Source: Nymphaea colorata (lineage: Eukaryota; Streptophyta; Magnoliopsida; Nymphaeales; Nymphaeaceae). From it: a DNA stretch of 64,000 bases. Each line of letters opens with the position of its first letter. Positions within the stretch are counted from its first letter, which is position 1. Position numbers and translations under genes: made by a program. Under the pieces are notes generated by a model. That model was given only the letters and a program-made list of their open reading frames with translations. It was not told where the DNA came from and made no database searches. Location of the stretch: NCBI RefSeq assembly GCF_008831285.2, contig NC_045146.1, positions 19,173,289 to 19,237,288 of the forward strand. Reading direction: 5' to 3'. Shown here piece after piece: positions 1-14,100 of this stretch.

Positions 1-215
1 TAAACGCTATGCTCTATTTGATTTTGATGAACGCCATGCTTTAAGTAAATCTTGTTTGATTTACATCGAACGATTCTCATTTGCTTCTTATAAACGCCAC
101 ACTCTACGTAAATTTTGTTTGATTCCAATAGATGCTATGCCTTTAGTTAAAAAAAAAAATGTTTTGATTCCCATACACGCTACGAGAAGAAGAAGCGGCA
201 TGAGTAATCTTTCTC
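1..215. repeat. Degenerate short tandem repeat
   Basis: Related segments of about 30 to 60 bases follow each other. Each holds a variant of AACGCTATGCT followed by a GTAAATxTTGTTTGATT-like stretch; examples start near 3, 30, 92, 132 and 178. Divergence is high. No coding capacity is visible. It could be the end of an old transposon that runs off the window. Confidence 0.4.
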
Positions 216-932
216 GGCTTTTCTTCCCCGTCTCTCTCCGCTTAGCTCTATCTCGACCGACCATCACCAACGAACAGTTTGTTGAGGCGCTTTTTCTCAC
301 CCTTTCGATGGGCCGACACAGAGAGGGAGCGCAGTCCTTTTCCTTCTTTCCGAAATCTATCTATCGCTTTCCATCTAAAAACCTACAGCTGCCCGCCTAA
401 GGTTTCTCCCTTAAACCTTCGGCTATCTCTCCCTTTCTTTTTCAGTGGGGTTCCTTCTCTCCAATAACCCTCCGCAGTGCCCAGAGTTTCTCTCTTGAAA
501 CTGTTGGCTGCCAAGGACTAGAAATCAAAACAGTCTTCCCCCCTAAATCCAAGCAAACTTCTGGCGAGCATCAAATCTGCCAGACAATGGCCACGGGCCC
601 CCGCTTTTCCCGTCCAGAGCTGCGTCTGGAATGGTCACGGTGCACCTTCAACTAGGTTCCAGTTTGACCTCAACCTGATTTAACAGACCAATGGCTTAAG
701 ATAACTGATTCGGAAAAAGAAGACGCAATATTTGATGCTGCAAAAATCTCAGGAAATGATTTGGAGCAATGATTTTCAATAGACGAAGAAAAAGGCATCA
801 TATTTCGTTCCCGCAAATATGTACACAGCTCTTATCTACTTGATTCATGTATCTCCTACACTATTTGACTGGTTCACGTTCAGTGGCACTTCGAACTTCA
901 GAAGCTCCTCAGCGTCCTGATGGTTGGGGATT
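216..932. other. Spacer and 3' flank of the SRO-like gene
   Basis: No recognisable gene is present. Short open frames on both strands do not resemble any family I know. The part nearest 932 probably holds the 3' UTR of the SRO-like gene on the minus strand. Confidence 0.4.
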
Positions 933-3000
933 TCAGCTTGTTCCAGAGTTGCTGGTGCAGACGCTTGAGCTGTTTGAAGAACTCTTTTGGGCTTTCACCT
1001 TCTGAAGAGCAGCCAAAAGTAGGGATGTCAACACCTTTCTTTTTTCTTTTTCTTTCTTATATGTGCATGTGTTTGCTTGCATGTGCGACTCCGTGTGTCT
1101 GTAAATATGTTGGCAAACAATCCAGCTGAAAACCCATTCGATTAACGAAGATGCAACCAAAGTTGTTGCCAACAAATTTGCAATCCAAAAAATGTGAACA
1201 GATGCTTAGGCTGATCGTGTACGCGTTTGCGTGCAGATGTGCTTTCTTGTGCATGTGTGCATCTCTATGCATATGTGTGCCATTACCTGCATGTGTTCGT
1301 GCAGGTGCGCGCGCAAGTTGTGAGAGGGAGAGAGAGTGCTCCACTCAAATCAAACAAAATCTAAATGCCCCAACAACCAGAACGATGATGACAGTCATGA
1401 TACACGAATATTTTAAAGAGTAAACTCACCTTAGATTGAGCAAATCTAATGGCTGCAACTATAGGTTTATCTCCTGCAACTTGTCTCAACTGCCTCACAA
1501 AATTGTCCCTCGTTATTTTCCCAGCCTATGCCCATGCAAAATCCAGAAAAAACTAATAAAGATAAACTTTAAACCAACTACAAAAAAGAACCAACGATAA
1601 CAGCATTACTGCCTAATTACCCGATATTCACCGTACAGCCTGCGGATTGTGCTAATGCTGGACGAAGGCAAAAGACTGGCAAGTACTGTGATCAACTGAG
1701 AGAATGGCATCCAAGATGAAGTAGGTCCCTTGGAAGGAACCAGCATCTTATTGAAGGCCTCACGAGATTGAACTTGAGCTGGTTGCTAATTATCAAGAGA
1801 AACAAAAACCAGAGCGCAACCGTCATGATTCACCCAGAGAAAGCATGACAAATAGTAAAATGAAAAACCCATCTAATCAGAAGCCGGAGCATTATGAGGA
1901 ACCCATAAAAAGAGGTCTTACCTTGAGAGCAGAAGCTTTCTGAATTCTGCCATGAAGGGCAGCAGTTGGGCGTCTTGATCTGCGTATGGAGCCCTTTTTC
2001 CAGTTGTATCCATCCCAGAATTCTGGAGTTAATAAGAAATTTTCTTTCAAATTTTAAAATTATAAATTTGCATAGAAAATAACTACACTCAAGCAAATTA
2101 TTTACCCTGCAAAGGCGGTGGCACTTTGAAGCTCACCACAAACTCTGGGAAAATGTGTGTGTTCATATGAGTGCCCCACATAACATATAATCCCGGTTTC
2201 TCCTTGTTGTCCACCCCAGAATCAAATTCCTCAGAGCTAGGATAAAATTGCTCTGACCCAGGCTTAACCTGTTCTGCATTTCCTAAGAGGACACGGCAGA
2301 GAATCATGTGCTTGATCCCATTTTGGTCCACATCCGAGCATACCGCACTGCAGTAAACATAATTTTTTGGTCTCATAAGTAACTATTTACATAATTTCTA
2401 CATGTAAATAGCATATATTTGGGTGTAATGTTGTCCCTAAATTAAGCAAATCTAACTCTGGAGTGAAAAAATATGTAGCCCTTAACCATATCAAAACTTC
2501 ATCTAAAACTAGGAAACCGAATCTTAATAAGAAAAAGGAACGCAATTCTTTTTGTTTGCTATATACCTCCTGATTGCATGTTCAACGGGAGTGAGGTAGA
2601 TCCCAGTTCCATATGACAGACCATACTTAATCGTCTCGAGATGGACAAAACCATAACGAGCAACTCCTGCAATCACCTCTTTAGAAGCACCATACCAAGC
2701 TCTTTTGATGTCATAATGGCCACCATGCTTCTTTGAGATGGCCTTACAATGCATATCAAAAATGTTCCACCGGTCCTGTGCTGAAAAGGTAGCATGAGAA
2801 ATAGCACGTATTGAGGTGACCTGCACATCTTTTGAATTTTTGTCCATGCCTGCAAGAAAGATACTCTTGACTGCCTTATACCTAATGTCGTCTTTCTCCA
2901 AATCGATCAAGTGATCCCCAGAAAGATCAGATCCCAAAGACAGGCCTGCAGAATTAGCTTCAGTAGGTTCCATGGGTGAACACTTCAAGCTATTGTCCAT
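933..3000 (-). CDS. SRO: SRO-family protein (PARP-like plus RST domains)
   Basis: Six exons on the minus strand: 3000-2567, 2347-2106, 2022-1922, 1785-1621, 1525-1430 and 1001-933. All introns are GT..AG and the joined frame gives 368 residues ending in TGA. Residues about 35-250 form the PARP-like fold of SIMILAR TO RCD-ONE proteins, including RWNIF, AWYGAS, YGLSYGTGIYLTP, LCRVLLGN and the FxPSSEEFDSGVD stretch. Residues about 277-345 form the RST domain (SWMPFSQL, ITRDNFVRQLR). RST domains bind transcription factors such as DREB2A, and SRO proteins act in stress and development in the nucleus; plant SROs generally lack the classical PARP catalytic triad. There is no WWE domain, so it belongs with the short SRO2-SRO5 type. 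The Met at 3000 is the first in frame after an upstream stop. The small last exon (22 codons, Ser-rich) is the least certain. Confidence 0.92.
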
Positions 3001-4260
3001 AAATATAATGGAGATTTCTTTGTTTTCCTGGTGTTACCACCTCTCGCCCTCAGATCTGAAGGTACAAAACAACCAAGAAGACTGAATCAAGACAAGGGAA
3101 GCGACAATAATGGGATATCAGGAAAAATATAACTGAGAATATAACACCACTCAAAATCAATCAGATGAAATTACATGTTTTGTTCTAATTGCTAGTAGGA
3201 ATCCACATCTAGTTAACAAAAATTGAATTGACAAGATTCAACTTTTCCATCCAAGTGCTAAAATCCTGGAAAGAATGACCTAATTAACAAATGAATGATC
3301 ATACGCAAACCATGAATCCACTAGCTATCATTCCCAAATCCTACAATTGCAATTGAGGAAACCAACAGGCAACAACTACCATTCATGCTGCTTTGTGATT
3401 TGTAAATCTCTTATAACAAACAACAAATTAATTAGTAGAAGCATGAAAATGTAACTCTTTACCTTTAAAAACACTCCATAAAGTGAGGTCATAAATCATC
3501 CATGAAACAACTGTGGTGGAATTCAATAACACCAACATCCCCACCCACCACATTGCCCTGTCCAGTGCCTTCACCCACTCTTTGTCTTTGCAGCAGGGGA
3601 GGAGGTTCGCTTGTTTGTTCAATTTCTGAATACTGAGACTCGAACCTCCAGTGGGGATGTAAGGTTCCCATATTTGGCCATGGGAGCTCCATGCACCTTG
3701 CTAAGTATTCCTCGGTTTAAGACCTCGAGGATGAAGTGAAGGAGGTCAAGAATTGGACCACCTTGGTGCCTCTCATGGTATAATCTGTTAAGGATCTGAC
3801 TAACCCAGTCCATCGTCATTTCAAAGCATAGGAAAAGAAGTGCTCTTTTCAAATCTTACAACCAATCAAGGCAGAGAAGAACTAGCAAATAAAAGGTTCC
3901 AAAATTTCTGAATTCGTCGACCATTTCCTTACACGCAAAAGAAAATCTAAAAAGGTTTCAAAATTCTGAATTATTCAATCACTTTAGGCCGTATAAAAAA
4001 GTGCCCAGAAATCATTCAATCAATGTTGTCATAGAGATCCAATATGCATGTCAAACAGTAGATGAACGATAACCACTCACCAACAAAACATAGATCTCCC
4101 ATTTTAATAAACAATTGAAAGACGCATTCAATAGCTAAGATTAGTACGAAGAAGGACATAACAAGATGAAGAAAGAATTCGACAATTTTTCATCTTTTAC
4201 AAAATCGTGATCCTTCGTCGTCCCTTTTGCATCAAATCTCACATCACACAGGCACGCACG

Positions 4261-4302
<42 letters not shown>

Positions 4303-4700
4303 CTTCTGCAAATGCTCCCAGATGATCCCACGATGACACCAAAAACCAAGATTGTGAAAAAGGAAAACCACCAACTGATCCTTCTGTATTCTTCTTCCTC
4401 TCTCTCTCTCTCTCTATTCTTCTTCCTCTCTCTCTCTCTCTCTCCGCACTTCCCCCACCACCAAGAACGCTCTATAAGAGGGACAGCTCCACCTCCAGCG
4501 GACGTTCCGGAGAATAGATAAGATCATCGCGTCCCTTCTGTTTTTGATTCTTTCCCATGATGATAGCCGTCTCCTTCTCGAGCACGTGGTCTTCTCCAAT
4601 GGCCGTGCCTCCCCCATCTCCCCCTCCCCCCCACAGTATATACGAGAGCAGCGCCGCTGGTTTGGTGGTTTCCCCCCTCTCTCTCCTTCTGCTGGCGCTT
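3001..4700 (-). promoter_or_regulatory. Probable leader and promoter of the SRO-like gene
   Basis: No coding exon is visible upstream of the SRO start. (GA)n lies at about 4262-4300 on the plus strand, so (TC)n on the transcribed strand, and (CT)n tracts lie at 4397-4446. An acceptor-like TTTGCAG on the minus strand near 4303 would fit a leader intron between about 4.3 and 3.0 kb. A TATATAC motif at 4637-4643 in GC-richer sequence could be the core promoter. Open frames across the pyrimidine-rich block (for example 4544-4972) are low-complexity and not supported as genes. Confidence 0.4.
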
Positions 4701-4979
4701 CCTGGTTCCCAACAAAACCGCCCCGCCCCCACGGTATGCACCTTCCCTCCCTTTCCCTTCCCGCTTTCACCCCCCGACTCCCGCAATCCCGCGTGCAAAA
4801 GAAATTCTCCCTCGCTCTTATCAGCCCCCGCTTCCTACCTCTTATTACCGCGTGCCCCTCCGTGGTCTTCCATAAATTAATTCCCAGATTCTATCCTGGA
4901 TGGCCTCTACTTTTTCCATATTTTCGGAAAGGTGCCGCACTCTTAAAGACAAGTGCTGAGAGGTGCGGATGAAGATGCA

Positions 4980-5304
4980 ACCTTACATTCTTTTAAAAGT
5001 TTGTATTTTAAAAGAAAATGTGACATGCCTGTTCAACTTTTAGTAATTTCTAAAGGAGGTTAGTGCAGGGCCATTGGTAAGCCCCTAATTTTTGTTTTCA
5101 AATCCTTTAGCTTCAATCTTATATTGTAAGTAATAACCATACTAAGTTGATGCATAGTAAAACATTACTTCAAAATACAAAGAAGGAGGATTCAGAATTC
5201 ATCACTTTTATAAAATATTCTCTAACCACATTGACATAAAAAAAGGTAGAGAAGTAAGTTAAAAAATTATTTCTCTAACAAAAAATTGCCTGGTTTTGTT
5301 CTTT

Positions 5305-5338
<34 letters not shown>

Positions 5339-7528
5339 TGCAAAGCGAGCGGTGCATTTTTACATGTTTGCTTTGAGGGTTATTACTATCGAAAGGACAA
5401 AAAAAATGTTGAGATGTGATAATGACCATTCCATGTTTGAAATGCTATTTTCTTTTAAAAAGTACATGTATTAAGACATGACAGTGACTACTTTGGCATT
5501 TTAACTTTAAACAGCATTACAACTCTTTAGTGTTTAAAAATAATTTAATTAAAATATATTTTGACATATTATTTTTTTAAAAAAAGTTGACAAAAGTACC
5601 CTTTTTTAAAAAAATTAAAGTTCTTTCAATTCATATGTTTTTACAAACTTGGAAAACATTAAACTGCATTTCCTTTTCTTCCTTTCAAAGCTCACTTAAA
5701 TAGGTGAGCCATTTGCCAGTCTTATGGGATGGGCCGTAAAGTGACTCAATCGACCTCAGTCCAACCATAACGTTTATGATTTTTTTTTTTTATACTCTAG
5801 TCAATTTAACCACACCTTTAACTCAAACTTACAAAATGCTTATAAAATCTTTTAAAGATCCGTTCAACCTGTAGATACATGTAAAAAAATTGTTATCTTT
5901 TCTATTTCTTTCATTTAACTGTTTGTTTTTTATTTAATTTAAGCATTAAATGAAGAAATTATATTCTTTATTGAATTTAATAAATGAGAAAAACAATTAA
6001 AATTTGTCCACTATTAAAACCGGGTGATTTTAAAAGTATAGAACACAAATACAACGGCAGATTCATTATGAAAACGAAATTTGGTGTAAAGAAGAAAAAG
6101 AAAAAACAATTTGATTTTGTTTGTCGTTACTTTGTGCCGTTATAAATATTGGGGGTTGTGTTTCGGATTAGGATCGAAGGAACTAGTGGACTTGAAATGG
6201 ACCCTACCACCTGCATTTGTCGGATCCGAGCTCCACGTGGTGCTCCCACGATCCGGGCCCGTAAGTATCTGAACTTCGAATGGATCCCCAACTTGCCAAT
6301 CAAACCAGGAATTGGATCTACAATATCTAAAAATAAGTTTATTTTAGTTCAGTTTTTCCATGTAGATTGGAATCGGGTGGTTCCTGGACCGTTCACCCAT
6401 CAAATCTTCAAGCAAATCCTTTGCTGAATTCAAAATCACTAATCGGATCCGATTTTCCCTTAATGGTTAACCATACTAGTTGGATTCGAGTTGCAAAAGA
6501 AGATCGATTATCGGTTTCTACCAACTCTTTGTCTTTTAGAAGTATAAAGTCTGCATCTTTTATTATGGTGTAGGGTCTGCTTTGAGTGTCTGAAAGTACT
6601 ACTTTAGTATACTTTAACTCTTGCGCATCGATGAAACCACACGACAGACTTATGGTTAATTTTTGTCCGACTGCATGCATATCGGAAAAATATCGGCACT
6701 TTAAATTTAAAAAGAAGTTAAAAAACTGCCGCTATTGTATTTCGAATAACGGTGTTGAGGCCTCCGATATGAGTTTTAGGAAAAAGTTTAATTATTTTAA
6801 AATGTTCTTCAACAATATAGCATAATATCGATTCTTAAAACGAAGAAGTATGTACATAATAAAAAATTTATATATAAACAGCCGGGTGGCGCGATAATAA
6901 TGCGTGGAGAGTGGGAAATGACTTGAAGCTGAAGAAAGGAAAAGGCTTGGAACTCTGTGGGCCGTCAACTGGTTCCGGAGCAATTGTGACCAACGAGCAC
7001 CACACAAGCTGTGCGGTCGCAATTGCTCCCCTCCTAAAATGCCGACCGTTGACACGTCAATTCGGATTCCGCTTTTGGGTTCGATCAGGACTTCGAGTAA
7101 TCTCAGACCCCCACGCCCCGCCTCCATTCACACGCTAAATTTCTTGTTCAAAACTCGTTTTTGCTTGTGAAGATGGACAAACAGGGACAGACAACCCAGT
7201 TGAATAGTCCTCAACGGTGTTGGGGGAAGGTGACGGCCTCCCCCCTGTGATCGAACAGTCCCCACACCCTTTAAAACAAAGGTCATCATATCTATGCAAA
7301 TTGAATGTTCATAGAGGATGAAAAGTTCTAAGATCTCTCACAGTGCATCGGGCGGTGTGTTGTGTTTAATCTTGCGGTGTGTTGCGTTTAATCTTGTTGG
7401 CCTGATGCGTGACATCGGACAATCATAATTAAAGAGAGGTCTGAATGGCCGAAGGATTTTCTTTACCTATCATGAAGAATCGGAGGCCTTGTGAGAGACT
7501 TGGGTAATTCTAGATAGTCAGGATCACC

Positions 7529-7565
<37 letters not shown>

Positions 7566-8103
7566 ATTTATATATAAAGATCTGAATGGTAGATGATTAA
7601 AAATTACAAACATATTGCTAAAAGTACCAGAAATGGTTAAACCATTGCTACACTATAAACCGTCTTGAATTGGTGCTTGAATTGTTAAAAAAAAAAAAGG
7701 ATATTAATGCATGATATCTGGGGAATGAGTGAAGTTTAAGCTCTGCTGATGTGAGACCTTTGTTTTGTTGACCTCTAATGACAAATCAAAACAGGAAAAA
7801 GAAAAGAATGATCATTCATTTATAAACCAAACAAGAACTGAATTATCCTCTACAAATTGCTTTCCCAAATTAAAAGGGAAAAAAATGACAGAAGCAAATT
7901 AAAATTACAAAATTACAACTGTGGAATGATTATTCCTTGACAAAAATATGATTTCAACGGATCAAGATGCTTGACCCATCAAAACCAGTAAAATTCCATT
8001 CGACAAAAATGTACATTGTGGACATCCCAGATATTGATGGGGGGGCGAGCCTACGTGTGCCGCTCAATGGATGTCCGAAACTTGGCCTGAGGAAAATCCT
8101 GGA
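4980..8103. other. AT-rich intergenic spacer
   Basis: No gene is recognised. It contains (AT)n tracts at about 5311-5338 and 7534-7563, and a GC-richer stretch at 6170-6300 and 6900-7140 with short open frames that match nothing I know. The last few hundred bases probably contain the 3' UTR of the PERK gene. Confidence 0.5.
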
Positions 8104-11100
8104 CTATCTTCGTGGGTTTATAGCAATGGTATCGGATTCACAACTGCTTGGGTATTCACTAGTTGATGCGGATGTTACCTCATCTATCCGCCATGGCTTT
8201 GCAGGTGCTGGAGAGACCTCCTTTCTTAGATACTCACCACTGAATACTATCGAAGAAGCCTGGTCGTACTCGCTCATGCTGAAGTCGGCACTATTTTCAC
8301 CACTGCCAAATGCCATTTGCCGGAATCTTCTGAGATCAGCTGAATATTGGCCAGACTCGAAGATGGTGCTCTGCCCGGGTTTAACTCCGTTTGTCAAGTC
8401 AGACATATCAGTCTCACAGTCTAATGCTCTCACCACCTGATTCACAGATAAATTTTGACTCATCAGAGAAAGGCAAACAACATATCCACACGGACAGGGG
8501 GTCCAGCAGAGAGAGAGAGAGAGAGAGAGTACTTGAATTGGTGATTTAAGACCGATGAACCACACCACTTTATGAACTTCAGTTACTCAAAAGCCAAAAC
8601 TATTTAGCTTAGTTAGAAGGCTAATTTAAGAGCACATTGTTCACCAATTATACAGTTACTGACATTTAATGGGTTCACAGAAATGTATCCTGTGGTGATT
8701 CCCATGAAACGAAGGCAATTCAAGACTATGCTGATAAAAATCATGTGGTAAACACCAATTTGCTGTTGGTGCCCAACTGGCCATTATGTAAGTGTGTCAA
8801 ATCCAAGTGAAAAGCAAAATGCCAAGAGAACAACCAGTCACTGCATTCTGGTTGAGTGAGAAGACATAGAATTAGTCTACATGAATTACAGCTACAGTCA
8901 GCAAGAGAGGAGCAAGACAAAAGCAGAGAACAAGTAAAAACAGATTCGCAGCTTTTTCTCCCATTCCTCTCCAGGCAGGAAAGCAGCTATTGAAGGTAGA
9001 ACAGATGCGGCGTATAATCAGATAAACCAAGGCATTGTTGGATATTGCTTGGTGTCATATATAACAAATTACTTGCTATTAACAGAACTATCATAGACAC
9101 AAAAGTGGGATACAACAAAGTGGTGTGTCATATGAATGATAAATTCTTAGAAACCATATTCAGGGATGCAAAATCAATAAACAGAATTTCATATCTGTGT
9201 CTAGTCACATTTACTTAACTTTATCAAATTTGAACTTAATAACATATTCTAAAACGGCCTCCTAGTTATGGTCACCTCCCTCTCCTTGTCAACATGTCAT
9301 GAACAGAGAGCAGGGAGACAGTGGCCTCTTCTCTGTTCCATTCTCCATAACTTGAAGAGAGACCCGATGGTGATGTGACAACATATCAGTTATCTCCTTT
9401 TCCTTTTGATATATTACAGAGAAATGAAGCAGAGGGTTTCTATTGGCCCATCCTATTGAAGGAGAGGGAGAGGCATTCAAGGATTTGATGAAAACTGCAA
9501 CACAGTTGTGACCAATGTTATTCGATGTGCATGCATCACATGGTGATGTGTGCGCATCATGCACATCATCCCCATGAGTGCATCGCATCATGAGGATGAT
9601 GCTTAGTTAACCAGATGTGTGTGCATCGCATCATGAGGATGATGCTTAGTTAACCAGATGTGTGTGCATCACAGTTTGTGTCTGATGCATCAGGCACAAC
9701 TATTTTTTTTATAAAGTTTTAAATATTTTTTAATGTTTTAACGTTATTTTTATCATTTTGATAGTTTATGATGGTAGAAATTGCATCCAAACAATCAGTT
9801 TGTTTAATGACATGGCATATCAATTGATATGCATGACCTCTCGTGCAGGTTTTTATTTGCTTATTTTTTAGATTTTTAATTGCAAAAGTAACTTACATAT
9901 TTTAAATTAATTCTGAAAACAAAAGTAAAGAACCCATGTCACCGGTGTGTCGTACTGACAAAGGAAATGACAAAATGTTAAGTAAACATTAAAAAAGGTT
10001 AAAGTGAAATGAAAAAGAGAAAAAATGTTTAAGTAAACATAAAAAAAACAGTAAAAAAAGGGTTTGAAAAAAAAGTTGAGTTGAGCTCAACGTAAACATA
10101 AACACAAACATGGTTGAGCTGAGCCCCTACCTGCATTAGCTAATAAAAAAGGGTTTTGTGAAGAAAATGTTAAGCAATCTCTGTTTAACTTTTTTGAAAT
10201 GAATTTTTAAATAATAACAAATCCAACAACTGAGTTATATGCCAATTATATATCTAGAAAAGTCATATATACAAGGTAAAAACCTTTTAACTGCTTTTTC
10301 GTTGGGTGAATGGAAGGAGTATATCTTCTGAGCAGGAGCCAAAGCCTGCATCCTCCCCCTTTACCTGGTAAGGACCTTAGGCTGCATCATTACCTAGTTT
10401 AGAATCTTAACTCCTCAACACGTGCCACTTAATATATTGATTTCACGCCATTAGTATATGGGGGTGACAACTATATTTTATACTTGATATTTTTATTATT
10501 TGATGTTTTTACTTTTGATATTATTTTTGTTATATACTTTACCATTTTTTTTTATCCTGATGCTTATGCATCGGTGCGATACGCGTTGCTTAATGGGCTT
10601 AACGCGTTGCTTCACATCAACGCACTTAACAACACTGGTTGTGACTCTTTTTCCTTTCTATTTCTTTCATATTTGTGTGCAATTTTGGACTGAATTTCTT
10701 CAGACAGAACTGGAATCTAAAATACCATGTCCATGTGAAATAATATCAGTCTTTCAAATACAACATTATAAGAGAGGACTTTGGCATATTATGGTAGAAA
10801 GCTTTTCTAATTGGTTTGTACACAAAAGGTGGCCACATAGAGGAGTCTTGGGAGCAATGCATCGCTTTTAAAGTAGGACAGCAGCAAAAGACCATTAGCC
10901 TTCTCCTGCAGAAAGAAGAAAAGCTCCCTCTCTAAACATTGTTGTTCTTGGCAGTTGACTAGAATTTTCCCAGGGTGGAATAGTACAACACTGAATTCGC
11001 AGGAAGCCTCATCTCACTAAGAAATCAAGAGATAGATGGTTATATGAAATATCTCATTACATTTCTTTCTTGAACAGCAACCACAGTGGCGGTTCATTTT

Positions 11101-14100
11101 TTGTCCAGCTTGTTATATGCAAAAAAACTCCAACTATTTCTTATTTTCCTTTTGCTTTCAAGCATGGAAAAGAAGATCACTTTCAGGTTCTTTGAGTTAA
11201 GAATCAACTTTCTCCTAGTTAGTCCTGGACAAAAAATCATTTACTTCATGTAACCAAGCAGATGCCAATTGATATACTAGCAACTATTCATATCTTAATC
11301 TCAACATTTGGAAAGGAACCTCGTTTCTAAGTTTTTCTCATACTGGAAAGAGAAAAGTAGACTGTTGTGCACTTCTCTTCCATTTTACAACTTCAACTGG
11401 ATGCCTTTGTTTCATACTTGCATTATCATGGAACTCTATACAAATTAAGGATGTCAACAGTTTGGAGTTGAGTTGGATTCACTGTTTATGATCTATTCAG
11501 ATCTTCCTTAACTAGAGACAAACTTGGACTATATGTAGACTTGATAATTTGACAGGAGTTCAGATCCAACAAGCATAAGGTTCAAGTTCATGTATAATAG
11601 GGCAACATCCCTATTAGATTTTTGGCTTGGGTCTTGGCTATCTAACTACAATATTAAATCTCTTACTATTATAATTTGGATCTTTTTCGTCTGATGGGAT
11701 CCACTTTCAGTATTGGTAGTCGGAACTTGCCAACCCATTTACATCCCTAAGAGCAATGTTGTATCCCACATCTACACATGCATTGACATCACAGGTCATG
11801 TCGGCTATTTACAATGTCAGCTAAAAAGATCAGGAACTCTTAGTTGTGTAAGCTTTGCCTCACCTGACTCATTCGAGGACGTTTTGGAGCTGAATGACGA
11901 ACACAAGCAGCAGCCGCTTCCACCATTCTGAACATCTCACTTCCCGTATAATTATTCTCAAGCCTTGGATCAACTACCTCCTCCAAATTACCAGATTCCA
12001 GTGCCTTAGTAAGGAGCGGCCTTGCCTGTCAGTGATTTTCAAAATAGAAAGGTAAACCGACAGCCCATAGATGCAACATAAAGTGATGATTCCAATAAAC
12101 ATGATGAAGAAAGCCTTTTTTTTCAAAAAGATGGGAGTACAAGAGTCTTATGAGTCATTGTCACCAGTAAATGAAAGGCATACAGGAAGCAACATGTGAG
12201 GCAGAAGCTGTGAAGTGAATGTTTTGAAAAATATCACATTAACATAGTGATGAATCTGGGGAAGCAATGCGAAGGGGATATCTGATGTCATAGCCAAATT
12301 TTAGAAAAAGTGGTCTCTGTCACATGGTAATTGTGCTCTCACTTCACAACAAATAACGAGCAAACTTCTTTTTTCCTAAAGAAGTACATAAATTGAAATA
12401 GATCCCCTATAATCCTGCAGAAACCAAGGATCTGAGTTGGTTGAAGAGGAACCTATGCCTTGGTGGAAATATGAATCAGACTTCATCAAATAAGTCATGA
12501 AATGCTGGAGTGGTGATTGTTACCTGCTGATATTTGACCCAAAAAATGATCTGGTAGCAAAACAATAGACAGTTTTATAAGCTAATTGGGTTTTAGGATC
12601 TGGAAGAAAAACAAGACAGTTCTATAAGCCAATTCTGTTTCGGCCTATAAACTCTAACCAGCTATTATATTGGGCCCACCACAAGTCCCAAGGTATGGAT
12701 TTCGTGCATGCAATACGGGTGCTTTCATTACCGTTCATAGTAACCCTACTGTGGCATCTTATAGTTGGATCCTGCTGGTGCACTCTTATCTCATAGTTGC
12801 TGGAATTTCTGGAAGCAAGTCATGGGTTACTAATGGCTAAAGACCTGGAAATAATAAAGTAGATTAATTTGAACTGTAGTATCACTAAACTCATAAGTTT
12901 GCATAGCTTTCTTCCTGTGTAAAATAGCTGCAATTTACAGACTTGAATGATACGGCCACCCAAAGCATCAGGGTGCAAAAGGAAAGTTCATTGCAGATGT
13001 AGTTAAACTACAAAAGTTGTCAGTAGAAAAGTGAGTGAAAAATAAGAAATGCATATCATGGATGACACACTTTACCAATTTACTGTCCAAGACGAGAAAT
13101 TTGAACAGTGTATGCTTGTTTAGGTTTTGAAATTCAGTGTCACTATCAGCCTGGTTCATGTGATTAGTTCTGGATGACAAAATCTAATCGATAGTATTAT
13201 GCCTGATCAGGAAGCTAGACTTAAGGCATTCCCTTTCGAAATTGGAGTTTTGCATACAGAGCAGTGGTGGCTACAAGTTAATAGGTAAACATTAAAAAAA
13301 CTGGAGCTTCAAAACAAAAACAAAGTTTTTCTTCAATTTTACTGTCTAACATCTCAAGCAACTTAGTGGCTTGAAATGGTTTTATATCTAACATTTTGGG
13401 GGACACTGATGACTATATCTAACTGGAGAGTGACACTTTGTATCTTGGTTACTTTTCCATATGAACCTTATTTAGCTTTCTTACAGAGCAACCAAAGTTG
13501 GTTCTGAGTCTGATTGCTGCAGTTGGCAACAAATTTGTCATCAATACTTGCACTTGGCTTTAAGGAGCCTAGTATGCACGTTACATGGGAAGAGTCTGAC
13601 ATCTAAGATTTTAAGAAATATTAATAGTATGTATTTGGGTCTCTTACTACCGTCTGTCTTGGTTCGTAGTCCCTCTTGGATACAAATTGGCGCTAGCTGT
13701 GGTACTGGTTAGGACCAAACAGACTAGTTCAGGCCAATTTGGGGCCACATAATAAAAAAACGATGCATCTTTCAGTTTAATATTGTGAAATCATTTCCAG
13801 TTATTTTTCAGTAGGAAGAACTTGAACATCATTCTTCTCTAGATTACCTTACAATAATTAGGGCTACAGAGAATCATCTCATCAGGCCACTGCAGATGGG
13901 TCTAAACTAGTGTTGCAAAAATTGGAAATTGAACCGAATCAGCAAAGCTGCCAATTCAGCAGCTCAGCTGAATCAGTAAAAAGTATTATTATATACATTT
14001 TAAACATAAAAATAAACATGCATAAAAGTAATTTAAAATAAGAAATATTTAAAAAGTAATAAAAAAAGAATAGTGTGACGTGGAAAAAGATACAGAAATG

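Noticed and set aside
1057..1423. Overlapping frames rich in His, Cys and Met at 1057-1423
   Set aside because: They come from GCATGTGT-like simple sequence in the last SRO intron.
4544..4972. Pro/Ser-rich open frames of 107 to 142 codons on the plus strand, and antisense partners
   Set aside because: They lie in pyrimidine-rich, low-complexity sequence, with no known domain or splice continuation; probably the SRO promoter and leader.
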